Shown here piece by piece: positions 33,611 to 43,649 of a DNA stretch of 57,600 nucleotides. The position numbers and the translations under genes are program-made. The first letter of the stretch is position 1, and each line of letters starts with the position of its first letter. The notes beneath the pieces are model-generated. The model was not told where the DNA came from. It did no database searches and saw only the letters and a list, made by a program, of their open reading frames with translations. Source of the stretch: Betaproteobacteria bacterium (GTDB lineage: Bacteria > Pseudomonadota > Gammaproteobacteria > Burkholderiales > Rhodocyclaceae); assembly GCA_016868295.1 (NCBI GenBank), contig VGHJ01000012.1:1-57600 (forward strand), in the 5' to 3' direction.

Positions 33611-33994
33611 ATGTCTTACAGCGAAAAGGTTCTCGACCACTACGAACACCCGCGCAACGTCGGCGCCTTCGACAAGGAAGAGGAAGGCATCGGCACCGGC
33701 ATGGTTGGCGCGCCGGCCTGCGGCGACGTGATGAAGCTGCAGATCAAGGTGAACAAGGAGGGCGTCATCGAGGACGCCAGGTTCAAGACCTACGGCTGCG
33801 GCTCGGCGATCGCTTCCAGTTCGCTCGTCACCGAGTGGGTGAAGGGCAAGACGGTGGACCAGGCCCTGGAGATCAAGAACACGCAGATCGCCGAGGAACT
33901 GGCGCTGCCTCCGGTTAAAATCCACTGTTCCATCCTGGCCGAGGACGCCATCAAGGCGGCCGTGGCCGACTACAAGAAGAAGCAGGAAGGGTAA
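33611..33994 (+). CDS. iscU: Fe-S cluster scaffold IscU
   Basis: A 127-residue scaffold with Cys37, Asp39 (GAPACGDVM), Cys63 (YGCGSAIASSS), His105 and Cys106, at the same positions as E. coli. The HscA-binding LPPVK motif is at residues 99-103. It receives sulfur from IscS and iron, and holds the nascent cluster. GAAGGAG precedes the ATG. Confidence 0.97.
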   Translation: MSYSEKVLDHYEHPRNVGAFDKEEEGIGTGMVGAPACGDVMKLQIKVNKEGVIEDARFKTYGCGSAIASSSLVTEWVKGKTVDQALEIKNTQIAEELALPPVKIHCSILAEDAIKAAVADYKKKQEG

Positions 33995-34003
33995 GGTGAG
34001 GCC

Positions 34004-34327
34004 ATGGGAGTGACATTGAGCGAAAGGGCGGCGAAGCACGTCGCGAATTTCATCGCCAAGCGCGGCAAGGGCGTCGGCGTGCGCATCGGGGTGAAGACCT
34101 CGGGCTGTTCGGGCATGTCCTACAAGCTGGAGTTCGCCGACGAGGCGGCGCCGGAGGACATCGTCTTCGAGAGCCACGGCGTCAAGGTGCTGGTGGACCC
34201 GAAGAGCCTGCCCTACATCGAGGGCACGGAACTCGACTATGCGCGCGAGGGCCTCAACGAGGGATTCAAGTTCAACAACCCCAACGTCAAGGACCAGTGC
34301 GGCTGCGGGGAAAGCTTCAACGTCTGA
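34004..34327 (+). CDS. iscA: A-type Fe-S carrier IscA
   Basis: A 107-residue carrier with the three ligands Cys35 (TSGCSGMSY), Cys99 and Cys101 ([11 protein letters not shown]). It passes clusters or iron to targets. The stop TGA shares its last base with the ATG of hscB. Confidence 0.96.
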   Translation: MGVTLSERAAKHVANFIAKRGKGVGVRIGVKTSGCSGMSYKLEFADEAAPEDIVFESHGVKVLVDPKSLPYIEGTELDYAREGLNEGFKFNNPNVKDQCGCGESFNV

Positions 34328-34860
34328 TGGTTCCTGACTTCAGCCAGGACTACTTCGCGCTGTTCGGCCTGCCGCGCGCCTTCCGCATCGACGCGGCACG
34401 GCTCGACCAGGCCTACCACGCCATGCAGGGCAGGGTGCATCCGGACCGCCACGCGCACCTGCCGGAGACCGAGCGGCGCCTGTCGATGCAGTGGGCGACG
34501 CAGGTGAACGAGGCCTACCGCACGCTGAAGCAGCCGCTGCTGCGCGCGCATTACCTGCTGCGCCTGGCCGGGATGGAGACCGGCCACGAGAGCAACACCG
34601 CCATGCCGCCGGCCTTCCTCATGGAGCAGATGGAATGGCGCGAGGCGGTGGCCGAGGCGCGCGCGGCGGGCGACCATCACGAGCTGGAGAAGCTGATGCA
34701 GCGCCTGGAGAAGCACGGCGCCGACCTGCGCGGCGAGATCGAGTCCGGCTTCGACGCGAAGAAGGATTACGCGGCGGCGGCCGACGCGGTGCGCCGCCTG
34801 ATGTTCATCGAGAAGCTCTTACACGAAATAGAAGACGCGCTGGAAGCGCTCGAAAGCTAG
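34327..34860 (+). CDS. hscB: Co-chaperone HscB (Hsc20)
   Basis: A 177-residue J-domain protein. The HPD motif is at residues 38-40 (GRVHPDRH), and the C-terminal three-helix IscU-binding bundle follows. The ATG overlapping the iscA stop is chosen over an upstream frame start inside iscA. HscB brings IscU to HscA and stimulates its ATPase. Confidence 0.95.
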   Translation: MVPDFSQDYFALFGLPRAFRIDAARLDQAYHAMQGRVHPDRHAHLPETERRLSMQWATQVNEAYRTLKQPLLRAHYLLRLAGMETGHESNTAMPPAFLMEQMEWREAVAEARAAGDHHELEKLMQRLEKHGADLRGEIESGFDAKKDYAAAADAVRRLMFIEKLLHEIEDALEALES

Positions 34861-34864
34861 ATTC

Positions 34865-36733
34865 ATGGCCCTCCTGCAGATCTCAGAGCCCGGCCTGTCC
34901 GCGGCGCCGCACCAGCATCGGCTGGCGGTCGGCATCGACCTCGGCACCACCAATTCCCTCGTCGCCACCGTGCGCAACGGCATCGCCGTCGTGCTGCAGG
35001 ACGAGGTCGGCAGGAGCCTGCTGCCCTCCATCGTGCGCTACAAGGCGGACGGCGGCGTCGACGTCGGCTACGCGGCGCAGGGCGCCCAGGCGCTCGACCC
35101 GCGCAACACCATCGTCTCGGTCAAGCGCTTCATGGGGCGCGGCCTGAAGGACGTCTCGCACATCGAATCGATGCCCTACGACTTTCTCGACGCCGAGGGC
35201 ATGGTGCGCCTGCGCACCATCGCCGGCGTGAAGAGCCCGGTGGAGGTCTCGGCGGAAATATTGAAAGTGCTGCGTGAGCGCGCCGAGGCCAGCCTCGGCG
35301 GCGAGCTCACTGGCGCCGTCATCACCGTGCCGGCCTATTTCGACGACGCCCAGCGCCAGGCGACGAAGGACGCCGCCAAGCTCTCGGGGCTGAACGTGCT
35401 GCGCCTGTTGAACGAGCCGACCGCGGCGGCCATCGCCTACGGCCTCGACAACGCCTCAGAGGGCGTCTATGCCGTGTTCGACCTCGGCGGCGGCACCTTC
35501 GACATTTCCATCCTCAAGCTCTCGCGCGGCGTCTTCGAGGTGCTGGCGACCAACGGCGACGCCTCGCTCGGCGGCGACGACTTCGACCAGCGCGTGTACT
35601 GCTGGATGCTCGACGAGGCGAAGATCCGCTTCCCCAGCGTCGAGGACACGCGCCGCCTGCTGATGAAGGCGCGCGAGGCCAAGGAGATGCTGACCGGTCA
35701 CGACGTGGCGCCGGTGCACGCCGAGCTGGCCTCCGGCGAGACCGTGGACCTGACGCTGAAGATTGACACCTTCGCCGACATCACGAAGAACCTCATCTCG
35801 AAGACCCTCGGCCCGACGCGCAAGGCGCTGCGCGACGCCGGCCTGACGGTGAACGACGTCAGGGGCGTGGTGATGGTCGGCGGCGCCACGCGCATGCCGC
35901 AGGTGCAGCGCGCCGTGGCCGAATACTTCAAGCAGGAGCCGCTCACCAACCTCGACCCGGAGAAGGTGGTGGCGCTCGGCGCCGCCATGCAGGCCAACGT
36001 GCTGGCGGGCAACCGCGCCGGCGCCGACGACTGGCTGCTGCTCGACGTCATCCCGCTCTCGCTCGGCATGGAGACCATGGGCGGCCTGGTCGAGAAGGTC
36101 ATCCCGAGGAACTCCACCATCCCTGTCGCCAAGGCTCAGGACTTCACCACCTTCAAGGACGGCCAGACGGCGATGAGCTTCCACATCGTGCAGGGCGAGC
36201 GCGAACTGGTCGCCGACTGCCGCTCGCTGGCGAAGTTCGAGCTGCGCGGCATCCCGCCGATGGTGGCCGGGGCGGCGCGCATCCGCGTCACCTTCCAGGT
36301 CGACGCCGACGGCCTGCTTTCGGTCTCGGCGCGCGAGATGACCTCCGGCGTCGAGGCCTCGATCACGGTGAAGCCCTCCTACGGCCTCACCGACGACGAG
36401 ATCGCCGGCATGCTGAAGGATTCGATGGAGCACGTCGGCGACGACGTGCAGGCGCGCAACCTGCGCGAGCAGCAGGTCGAGGCCGGGCGCCTGATCGAGG
36501 CGGTCGAGGCGGCCATCGCCGAGGACGGCCGCCTGCTGCGCAGCGGGGAGCGCGCCGACATCGAGGAGGAGATCGCGGCGCTGAGGAAGCGCATCGCCGG
36601 CACCGACCACCGCGCCATCAAGGCCGGCATCGACTCGCTCAACGCCGCCACGCAGGATTTCGCCGCCCGCCGCATGGACCAGAGCGTCAAGCGGGCGCTC
36701 ACCGGACACAAGGTAATCGAACTCAAGCTATGA
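34865..36733 (+). CDS. hscA: Hsp70-type chaperone HscA
   Basis: A 622-residue Hsp70 with the ATPase motif [17 protein letters not shown] near residue 24, the second phosphate motif [13 protein letters not shown] near 205, [13 protein letters not shown] near 339, and the substrate-binding domain beginning [16 protein letters not shown] near 397. It acts with HscB to release clusters from IscU. The stop overlaps the fdx start (ATGA). Confidence 0.96.
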   Translation: MALLQISEPGLSAAPHQHRLAVGIDLGTTNSLVATVRNGIAVVLQDEVGRSLLPSIVRYKADGGVDVGYAAQGAQALDPRNTIVSVKRFMGRGLKDVSHIESMPYDFLDAEGMVRLRTIAGVKSPVEVSAEILKVLRERAEASLGGELTGAVITVPAYFDDAQRQATKDAAKLSGLNVLRLLNEPTAAAIAYGLDNASEGVYAVFDLGGGTFDISILKLSRGVFEVLATNGDASLGGDDFDQRVYCWMLDEAKIRFPSVEDTRRLLMKAREAKEMLTGHDVAPVHAELASGETVDLTLKIDTFADITKNLISKTLGPTRKALRDAGLTVNDVRGVVMVGGATRMPQVQRAVAEYFKQEPLTNLDPEKVVALGAAMQANVLAGNRAGADDWLLLDVIPLSLGMETMGGLVEKVIPRNSTIPVAKAQDFTTFKDGQTAMSFHIVQGERELVADCRSLAKFELRGIPPMVAGAARIRVTFQVDADGLLSVSAREMTSGVEASITVKPSYGLTDDEIAGMLKDSMEHVGDDVQARNLREQQVEAGRLIEAVEAAIAEDGRLLRSGERADIEEEIAALRKRIAGTDHRAIKAGIDSLNAATQDFAARRMDQSVKRALTGHKVIELKL

Positions 36734-37074
36734 CCCAGATCATCGTCCTGCCCCATGTCGAGCTCTGCCCGGACGGCGCGGTGATCGACGTGCCCGCCGG
36801 CACTTCCCTCTGCGACGGGCTGTTGCAGAACGGCATCGAGATCGAGCACGCCTGCGAGAAGTCCTGCGCCTGCACCACCTGCCACGTCATCGTGCGCGAG
36901 GGCTTCGATTCCCTCGGGTCGGCGGAGGAGAAGGAGGAGGACCTGCTCGACAAGGCCTGGGGCCTGGAACCGCAATCGCGCCTGTCCTGCCAGGCGAAGG
37001 TCGCCTCGACCCCGCTGGTGATCGAGATTCCGAAGTACACCATCAACATGGTGAGCGAAGGACACAAGAAATGA
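36730..37074 (+). CDS. fdx: Isc-type [2Fe-2S] ferredoxin
   Basis: A 114-residue adrenodoxin-type ferredoxin. Cluster ligands are Cys42, Cys48, Cys51 and Cys87, exactly as in E. coli Fdx. It supplies electrons for cluster assembly on IscU. The start and stop overlap hscA and iscX by four bases each. Confidence 0.95.
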   Translation: MTQIIVLPHVELCPDGAVIDVPAGTSLCDGLLQNGIEIEHACEKSCACTTCHVIVREGFDSLGSAEEKEEDLLDKAWGLEPQSRLSCQAKVASTPLVIEIPKYTINMVSEGHKK

Positions 37075-37265
37075 AGTGGACCGACATCAACGACATCGCC
37101 ATCGAACTGGCCGACGCCCACCCGGACGTCGACCCGATGAGGATCAACTTCGTCGACCTGATGAACTGGGTGAAGGCGCTGCCCGGATTCAACGACGATC
37201 CGAATCACTGCGGCGAGAAGATCCTGGAAGCCATCCAGGCCGCCTGGATCGACGAGAAGGAATAG
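37071..37265 (+). CDS. iscX: IscX (YfhJ) Fe-S assembly regulator
   Basis: A 64-residue acidic protein, [20 protein letters not shown], with the conserved DPMRINFVDLMNWV and the C-terminal IQAAWIDE. IscX binds IscS and modulates cluster formation according to iron supply. ATGA overlap with fdx. Confidence 0.95.
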   Translation: MKWTDINDIAIELADAHPDVDPMRINFVDLMNWVKALPGFNDDPNHCGEKILEAIQAAWIDEKE

Positions 37266-37269
37266 TCAG

Positions 37270-37656
37270 GTGCATCGCGACGGCGGAGACATGCAGCCCA
37301 ACGTGCTCGGCGGCCCGCTCGGCGTCTGCAGCGAGAAGCCGGTGACCGGCTTTTTCCGCACCGGCTGCTGCGACACCGGCCCGCAGGACGTCGGCCGCCA
37401 CACCGTCTGCATCGTCGCCACGGCGGATTTCCTCGCCTTTTCGAAGTCGCGCGGAAACGACCTGTCGACGCCGATGCCCGAGTACGACTTCCCCGGCCTG
37501 AAGCCCGGCGACCGCTGGTGCCTCTGTGCCGCGCGCTGGAAGGAGGCCTTCGACGCCGGCATGGCGCCGAAGGTGGTGCTCAACGCCACCAACGAGGCGA
37601 CGCTGGACATCGTCGCGCTCGAGGACCTCAAGCGCTTCGCCGCCGACCTCCATTGA
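37270..37656 (+). CDS. DUF2237 family protein
   Basis: A 121- to 128-residue protein; a GTG at 37270 or the ATG at 37291 (MQPNVLGGPL) could start it, and the latter fits the family better. CCDTGPQDVGRHTVCIVAT and LKPGDRWCLCAARWKEA are the conserved DUF2237 segments, with several Cys that could bind metal. The function is unknown. It lies 4 bp after iscX and before the terminator, so it is probably part of the isc transcript. Confidence 0.85.
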   Translation: MHRDGGDMQPNVLGGPLGVCSEKPVTGFFRTGCCDTGPQDVGRHTVCIVATADFLAFSKSRGNDLSTPMPEYDFPGLKPGDRWCLCAARWKEAFDAGMAPKVVLNATNEATLDIVALEDLKRFAADLH

Positions 37657-37670
37657 AACGGATTTCCATG

Positions 37671-37699
37671 AAAAAGGCCGCCCGCGGGCGGCCTTTTTT
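37671..37699. terminator. Strong bidirectional rho-independent terminator
   Basis: A perfect 13-bp stem with arms AAAAAGGCCGCCC and GGGCGGCCTTTTT and a two-base centre, followed by T on both strands. It lies between the convergent isc operon and the DUF1015 gene and can end both. Confidence 0.9.
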
Positions 37700-37714
37700 G
37701 TCGACCGGATCGGA

Positions 37715-38956
37715 TCAGTCGATGGCGTGCGACACCAGCCCGTCGGCCAGCTTGGGCTCGAACCAGGTGGACTTCGGCGGCATCACCTCGCCGGCGTCGG
37801 CGACCGACATCAGGTCTTCCATGTCGGTGGCGTGCAGGGCGAAGGCGGCGGCCATCTCGCCGCTGTCCACGCGGCGCTCGAGCTCCTCCAGGCCGCGGAT
37901 GCCGCCGACGAAGTCGATGCGCTTGTCGCGGCGCAGGTCCTTGATGCCGAGCACCGGGCCGAGCAGGTTGTCGGAGAGCAGGCTCACGTCGAGCCGCGCC
38001 ACCGGATCGTCGTGGGGAATGAGGTGCGGGTGGATGGCGAGGCGGTACCACTGGCCGGGCAGGTAGAGGCTGAACTCGCCGCGCTGCGACGGCCGGTAGC
38101 GCGGCGCGCAGATCGAGACGACGAAACGCTCGGTCAGCCGCGCCAGGAAGCCCATGGTGGACAGGCCGTTCAAGTCCCTCACCACGCGGTTGTAGTCCAT
38201 GATGCGCATCTGCCTGTGCGGGAAGATCACCGAGAGGAAGTAGTTGTAGTCCTCCGCGCCGGTGTGGTGCGGGTTCTTGGCGTGGCGCGCCGCGGCGACG
38301 CGCGAGGCGGCCGCCGAGCGGTGGTGGCCGTCGGCGATGTAGAGCGCCGGCATGGCGTCGAAGAGAAAAGTCAGCCGCTGCAGCACGGCGGCATCGCGGA
38401 TCACCCAGATCATGTGGCGGATGCCGTCGCTGGCGGTGACGTCGGCGTCGGGTTCGCCGGATGTGGCCTGCGCAAGGATGGCGTCGACCTCCGGCGAATC
38501 GGGATGCGCCAGCAGCACCGGGCCGGTCTCGGCGTTGAGCGCCTCGATCTGGCGCACGCGGTCGTCTTCCTTGTCCGGGCGGGTGAACTCGTGCTTGCGG
38601 ATGCGGTTGGTGTCGTAGTCGGCCACCGAGGCGGCGGCGACCAGGCCGGTCTGCGCGTGCTCGCCCATGACCAGGCGGTAGGCGTAGTAGCAGGGCGCCT
38701 CGTCCAGCGCCAGCACGCCCTCGGCGAACATCCTCAGGTAGTTCTCGCGCGACTTGGCATACACCTGCGGCGAGTAGTGGTCGATATCCGTCGGCAGGTC
38801 GATCTCGGCCTTGGAGACGTGGAGGAAGCTCCACGGCTTGCGCGCGGCGCGCTCCCGGGCCTCGTCGGCGGAGAGGACATCGTAGGGCGGGGCGGCGACT
38901 TCGCCGGCGCGGCCGGGCGCCGGGCGGATGCCGCGGAAGGGCTTGATGAGCGACAT
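37715..38956 (-). CDS. DUF1015 family protein
   Basis: A 413-residue protein, starting SLIKPFRGIRPAP after Met. The conserved AAPPYDVLSADEARE near residue 20, ALYIADGHHRSAAASRVA near 207 and the final PPKSTWFEPKLADGLVSHAI identify DUF1015. The GHH motif suggests a catalytic or metal site; some members are linked to serine kinase-like activity (SerK is a ParB-like protein with a similar fold), which I do not claim here. It lies 12 nt after aroG, likely co-transcribed. Confidence 0.88.
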   Translation of the reverse strand: MSLIKPFRGIRPAPGRAGEVAAPPYDVLSADEARERAARKPWSFLHVSKAEIDLPTDIDHYSPQVYAKSRENYLRMFAEGVLALDEAPCYYAYRLVMGEHAQTGLVAAASVADYDTNRIRKHEFTRPDKEDDRVRQIEALNAETGPVLLAHPDSPEVDAILAQATSGEPDADVTASDGIRHMIWVIRDAAVLQRLTFLFDAMPALYIADGHHRSAAASRVAAARHAKNPHHTGAEDYNYFLSVIFPHRQMRIMDYNRVVRDLNGLSTMGFLARLTERFVVSICAPRYRPSQRGEFSLYLPGQWYRLAIHPHLIPHDDPVARLDVSLLSDNLLGPVLGIKDLRRDKRIDFVGGIRGLEELERRVDSGEMAAAFALHATDMEDLMSVADAGEVMPPKSTWFEPKLADGLVSHAID

Positions 38957-38968
38957 GGTTCTTCTTGG

Positions 38969-40042
38969 TTAAGCGTTGCGGTTCGGCAGGATGCCCTTGA
39001 GGACTTCGCGCGCCTTGCGGATCATGGTTTCGGTCGTGGGCCAGTCGACGCAGGCGTCGGTGACCGAGCAGCCGTACTTGAGCTGCGCGAGATCCTCGGG
39101 GATGGGCTGGTTGCCGCCCTCGATGTTGCTCTCGATCATGAGGCCGACGATGGACTGGTTGCCCTCGCGGATCTGGTGCACGCAGTCGGACATCACCAGC
39201 GGCTGCAGGGCGGGATCCTTGAGCGAGTTGGCGTGCGAGCAGTCGATGACGATATTGGGCGCGATCTTCGCCTTGGCCAGCGCCCGCTCGGCCATGCAGA
39301 CGCTGACGGTGTCGAAGTTCGAACGGCCGTCGCCGCCGCGCAGCACGATGTGGCCGTAGGGGTTGCCTTGGGTGCGCACGATGGCGGAGCGGCCCTGCAT
39401 GTTGATGCCGAGGAAGCTGTGCGGGCTGGAGGCCGACTTGATGGCGTTGATGGCCGGCGTGATGTCGCCGTCGGTGGCATTCTTGAAGCCGACCGGGGTG
39501 GACAGGCCGGAGGACATCTCGCGGTGGGTCTGCGATTCCGAGGTGCGCGCGCCGATGGCCGTCCAGGTGATGAGATCGCCGAGGTACTGCGGCGTGATCG
39601 GGTCGAGCGCCTCGGTCGCCGTGGGCAGGCCGAGCTCGCAGACCCTGAGCAGGAAATCGCGCGCCCGCTCCATGCCTTCCTCGATGTGGAAGGAATCGTC
39701 CATGTGCGGGTCGTTGATGAAGCCCTTCCAGCCGGTCGAGGTGCGCGGCTTCTCGAAATACACGCGCATGACGAGGTAGAGCGTGTCGCTCACCTCGTCC
39801 GCCAGCTTCTTCAGCCTTTGCGCGTAGTCGTAGCCGGCGACCGGATCGTGGATGGAGCAGGGGCCGACGACGATGAAGATGCGCGGATCCTTGCGGTCGA
39901 GGATGTTTTTGATCGCCTCGCGGCTGGCGAAGACGGTGTCCGAGGCCTTCTCCGAGAGCGGCACGCGGGCGTGGATCTCCTCGGGCGAGGGCATCAGGTC
40001 GAAGGCGCCGATGCGGACGTTTTCCAGGGCTTGCTGTGTCAT
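38969..40042 (-). CDS. aroG: 3-deoxy-7-phosphoheptulonate synthase (class I DAHP synthase)
   Basis: A 357-residue class I enzyme of the E. coli AroFGH type. IFIVVGPCSIHDPVAGYDYA near residue 55, YFEKPRTSTGWKGFINDPH near 95, and NIVIDCSHANSLKDP near 265 cover phosphoenolpyruvate and metal ligands. It condenses PEP and erythrose-4-phosphate as the first step of aromatic amino acid synthesis. Its start overlaps the mfd stop (ATGA), so it is translated with mfd. Which aromatic amino acid inhibits it cannot be told reliably. Confidence 0.94.
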   Translation of the reverse strand: MTQQALENVRIGAFDLMPSPEEIHARVPLSEKASDTVFASREAIKNILDRKDPRIFIVVGPCSIHDPVAGYDYAQRLKKLADEVSDTLYLVMRVYFEKPRTSTGWKGFINDPHMDDSFHIEEGMERARDFLLRVCELGLPTATEALDPITPQYLGDLITWTAIGARTSESQTHREMSSGLSTPVGFKNATDGDITPAINAIKSASSPHSFLGINMQGRSAIVRTQGNPYGHIVLRGGDGRSNFDTVSVCMAERALAKAKIAPNIVIDCSHANSLKDPALQPLVMSDCVHQIREGNQSIVGLMIESNIEGGNQPIPEDLAQLKYGCSVTDACVDWPTTETMIRKAREVLKGILPNRNA

Positions 40043-43000
40043 GACTGCTTTTTGGATGGTGAAACGGGCTGGTTCAACAGTGAAATGATCTCACGGATTG
40101 CCGCCGCCCGCTCGGGCAGGGTGGCGGTTTCCCGGGAAACGGCGAGCTTGTCCGGCCCGGCCAGCTTCCAGCGGCGGTCCTGCTGGACGAGCTGGATGAT
40201 GCGCGCCGGATCGATGGGCGGATTGGGGATGAACTGCAGTTTGACGACGGCCTCGGTGGCGTCGATCTTCGCCAGGCCGGCCGGCCGCGCCAAAATGCGC
40301 AGGCGATGGGTCTCGAGCAGGGTGCGCGCCTGGTCGGGCAGCTCGCCGAAGCGGTCGATCAACTCCTCCTGCAGGCGCAGCAGCTCTTCCTCCGTTTCGC
40401 AGTTGGCGAGACGCTTGTACAGCGTCAGGCGCTCGTGCACGTCGCTGCAGTAGTCGTCGGGCAGCAGGGCCGGGGCGTGCAGGTTGATCTCGGAGGTGAC
40501 GCCGAGCGGCTGGGCGAGATCGGGTTCCTTGCCCTCCTTCAGCGCGCGCACGGCGGCGTTGAGCATCGTGGTGTACAGGTTGAAGCCCACCTCCTGGATC
40601 TCGCCGCTCTGCGCCTCGCCCAGCACCTCGCCAGCGCCGCGGATCTCCAGGTCGTGCATGGCGAGGAAGAAACCGGAGCCGAGCTCCTCCATGGACTGGA
40701 TCGCCTCGAGGCGCCGCTGCGCCTGGGCGCTCGGCTTGACGCCGCGCTCGGTGAGGAGGTAGGCGTAGGCCTGGTGGTGCGAGCGGCCGACGCGGCCGCG
40801 CAACTGGTGCAGTTGCGCGAGGCCGAACTTGTCGGCGCGATTGATGAGGATGGTGTTGGCGTGCGGGTTGTCGATGCCGGTCTCGATGATGGTCGTGCAC
40901 AGCAGCAGGTTGTGGCGCTGCTGGGTGAATTCGCGCATGACGCGCTCGAGCTCGCGCTCGGGCAGCTGGCCGTGGCCGACGACGATGCGCGCCTCGGGCA
41001 GCAGCTTCGCCAGGCGCTCGCGCACCGTCCCGATGGTGTCGACCTCGTTGTGCAGGAAGTACACCTGGCCGCCGCGCTTGAATTCGCGCAGTACGGCTTC
41101 CCTCACGATGCCGTCGGAGTGGGGCAGGACGAAGGTCTTGATGGCGAGGCGCTTCTGCGGCGCGGTGGCGATGACGGAGAACTCGCGCAGGCCCTCGAGC
41201 GAGAGGCCGAGGGTGCGCGGGATCGGCGTGGCGGTGAGCGTCAGCACGTCGACCTCGGCGCGCAGGGCCTTCAGCGCCTCCTTCTGCCGCACGCCGAAGC
41301 GGTGCTCCTCGTCGATGACGACGAGGCCGAGGCGGGCGAACCTGACGTCCTTCTGCAGGAGGCGGTGGGTGCCGATGGCGATGTCCACCTTGCCCTCGGC
41401 GAGCTGCTGCAGGGCGGCCGTCTGCTCCTTGGCGCTCCTGAAGCGCGACAGCTCGACGATCTTCACCGGCCACTCATTTGCCACATGCGCGAAGCGGTCG
41501 CCGAAGGTGTTGAAGTGCTGCTCGGCCAGCAGCGTGGTGGGTGCGAGCACCGCCACCTGCTTGCCGTCCATGACGGCGGCGAAGGCGGCGCGCAGCGCCA
41601 CCTCGGTCTTGCCGAAGCCGACGTCGCCGCAGACGAGGCGGTCCATCGGCTTGCCCGATTTCATGTCGGCGACCACCGCGGCGATGGCGGCGGCCTGGTC
41701 GGGCGTCTCCTCGAAGCCGAAGCCGTCGGCGAAGGCCTCCAGGTCGTGTTCCTTGAAGCTGAAGGCGTGGCCCTGGCGCGCCGCGCGCTGGGCGTAGAGG
41801 GCGAGGAGCTCGGCGGCGGTGTCGCGCACCTGCTGCGCCGCCCTCCTTTTCGCGCGGTCCCAGCGGTCGGTGCCGAGCTTGTGCAGCTCGACCAGCTCCG
41901 GGTCGACGCCGCTGTAGCGCGAGATGAGATGGAGCTGCGCCACCGGCACGTAGAGCTTGTCGCCGCCGGCGTATTCGAGGTGGAGGAATTCCGTCTCGCC
42001 CTCGCCGAGGTCGAGGTGCACCAGGCCCATGTAGCGGCCGATGCCGTGGCTCTCGTGCACCACCGGGTCGCCGATCTTGAGTTCCGTCAGGTCGCGCAGC
42101 CAGCCCTCGATGCTGGCGCGGCGGGCGTCGCTCCTGCGTCCGCGCGGGCGGGCGGTGGCGGCGTAGAGCTCGTTCTCGGTGACGACGGCGAGGCGCGCTT
42201 CGCGCAGCAGGAAGCCGTTGGAGAGCGGCGCGACGGCCAGCGCGAGCTTATCCGCTGCCGTCGCGCAGGCAGCGAAGTCGGCGCAGGGCGCGGGCGTCAG
42301 GCCATGCTCGGCGAGGTACTGCAGCAGGGTCTCGCGGCGGCCCGGCGATTCGGCCAGCAGCAGGATGCGGCCGTCGAAGCCGGCGGCGAATGCGCGCAAC
42401 TTGTGCAGCGGATCGTCGGCACGGCGCTCGACGGCGAGGTCCGGCAGCGGCGCCGCGGGCGCATCGGCCGTCGCGACCTCGGCGGAAAAAGTCAGTCTCC
42501 CCGGCACGGCGGCGGCGACGAAGAACTGCTCTTCGGTAAGGAACAGTTCGGTGGGCGGCAGCAGCGGCCGGCTGCGGTCGCCGCCGAGCAGCCTGTAGCG
42601 CGACGCCGTGTCGGCCCAGAACTCGCGGATTGCCCCGGGCACGTCGCGGTGCAGGCAGAGCACCGTGTCCTTGGGCAGATAGTCGAAGATCACGGCCGTT
42701 TTCTCGAAGAACAGCGGCAGGTAGTACTCGATGCCGGCCGGCGCGATGCCGTTGGAGACGTCCTTGTAGATCGGGGAGCGCGAGGGGTCGCCCTCGAAGG
42801 TCTCGCGGTAGCGGCCGCGGAAGCGCGTGCGGCCGGCTTCATCCAGCGGGAACTCGCGCGCCGGCAGCAGGCGCACCTGCGGCACCGGGTAGACCGTGCG
42901 CTGCGAGTCGACGTCGAAGCTGCGCAGGGTCTCGATCTCGTCGTCGAAGAGCTCGATGCGGAAGGGCAGGGCCGAGCCCATCGGAAACAGGTCGATGAGG

Positions 43001-43515
43001 CCGCCGCGCACGCTGTATTCGCCGGGCGAGACGACCTGGGTGACGTGCTGGTAGCCGGCCAGCGTCAGTTGCGCGCGCAGGGCGTCGACATCGAGGCGCG
43101 CGCCCTGATCGAGGAAGAAGGTGTGCGCCGCCAGGTATTCGGCCGGCGCCAGGCGGGTGAGCGCCGTCGTGGCCGGGATCAGGGCAATGTCGCAGGCGCC
43201 GCGACTGATCTCGTAGAGCGTGGCCAGTCGCTCCGAGACGAGGTCGTGGTGCGGCGAGAGCGTGTCGTAGGGCAGGGTCTCCCAGTCCGGCAGCAGGTGC
43301 ACGCGCAGCGCAGGCTGAAACCAGGCGATCTCCTCCTGCAGGCGCTGCGCGTCGAGCGGGTTGGCGGTGACCACCGCCAGCATGCGGCCCACGCCGGCGA
43401 GCTGCGCCAGTACGAGCGCGTCGCCCGAGCCCGCCAGCGCCGGCAGGTCGAGGCGCGCGCTGGCCTTGGGCAAAGCGGGCAGCTGCGGCAGCAGCGCAGG
43501 CGGGGCGGGCGTCAT
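40039..43515 (-). CDS. mfd: Transcription-repair coupling factor
   Basis: A 1158-residue protein, the usual length. The N-terminal UvrB-like domains end near residue 370; the RNA-polymerase-interacting domain is near 490-580 (KIGDPVVHESHGIGRYMGLV). The helicase has Walker A GDVGFGKTEVALRA near 630 and the DEEH box VIDEEHRFGVRQKE near 735. The C-terminal TRCF domain follows after about residue 1000. It displaces stalled RNA polymerase at lesions and recruits UvrA. First gene of the mfd-aroG-DUF1015 set. Confidence 0.97.
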   Translation of the reverse strand: MTPAPPALLPQLPALPKASARLDLPALAGSGDALVLAQLAGVGRMLAVVTANPLDAQRLQEEIAWFQPALRVHLLPDWETLPYDTLSPHHDLVSERLATLYEISRGACDIALIPATTALTRLAPAEYLAAHTFFLDQGARLDVDALRAQLTLAGYQHVTQVVSPGEYSVRGGLIDLFPMGSALPFRIELFDDEIETLRSFDVDSQRTVYPVPQVRLLPAREFPLDEAGRTRFRGRYRETFEGDPSRSPIYKDVSNGIAPAGIEYYLPLFFEKTAVIFDYLPKDTVLCLHRDVPGAIREFWADTASRYRLLGGDRSRPLLPPTELFLTEEQFFVAAAVPGRLTFSAEVATADAPAAPLPDLAVERRADDPLHKLRAFAAGFDGRILLLAESPGRRETLLQYLAEHGLTPAPCADFAACATAADKLALAVAPLSNGFLLREARLAVVTENELYAATARPRGRRSDARRASIEGWLRDLTELKIGDPVVHESHGIGRYMGLVHLDLGEGETEFLHLEYAGGDKLYVPVAQLHLISRYSGVDPELVELHKLGTDRWDRAKRRAAQQVRDTAAELLALYAQRAARQGHAFSFKEHDLEAFADGFGFEETPDQAAAIAAVVADMKSGKPMDRLVCGDVGFGKTEVALRAAFAAVMDGKQVAVLAPTTLLAEQHFNTFGDRFAHVANEWPVKIVELSRFRSAKEQTAALQQLAEGKVDIAIGTHRLLQKDVRFARLGLVVIDEEHRFGVRQKEALKALRAEVDVLTLTATPIPRTLGLSLEGLREFSVIATAPQKRLAIKTFVLPHSDGIVREAVLREFKRGGQVYFLHNEVDTIGTVRERLAKLLPEARIVVGHGQLPERELERVMREFTQQRHNLLLCTTIIETGIDNPHANTILINRADKFGLAQLHQLRGRVGRSHHQAYAYLLTERGVKPSAQAQRRLEAIQSMEELGSGFFLAMHDLEIRGAGEVLGEAQSGEIQEVGFNLYTTMLNAAVRALKEGKEPDLAQPLGVTSEINLHAPALLPDDYCSDVHERLTLYKRLANCETEEELLRLQEELIDRFGELPDQARTLLETHRLRILARPAGLAKIDATEAVVKLQFIPNPPIDPARIIQLVQQDRRWKLAGPDKLAVSRETATLPERAAAIREIISLLNQPVSPSKKQS

Positions 43516-43567
43516 TGCGGGGAAGGCTTGCGGAGAGGACGGCTTTTCAAAGCGCGAATTATACTTG

Positions 43568-43608
43568 GTTGCCAGTTGCCAGTTGCCAGTTGCCAGTTGC
43601 CAGTTGCC
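43568..43608. repeat. Heptanucleotide tandem repeat (GTTGCCA)n
   Basis: Five full copies of GTTGCCA plus six bases of a sixth lie upstream of a broken phosphoribosyltransferase gene. An inverted 11-base copy (CTGGCAACTGG) follows at 43628-43638, so the transcript can form a hairpin. Not a CRISPR array: units are 7 bp with no spacers. Confidence 0.85.
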
Positions 43609-43649
43609 TGGAGATAGGGCTAAGGTTCTGGCAACTGGGAACCGCCTTC

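Noticed and set aside
43568-43608. Possible CRISPR array
   Set aside because: Repeat units are 7 bp, uninterrupted and without spacers, and no cas gene is near.
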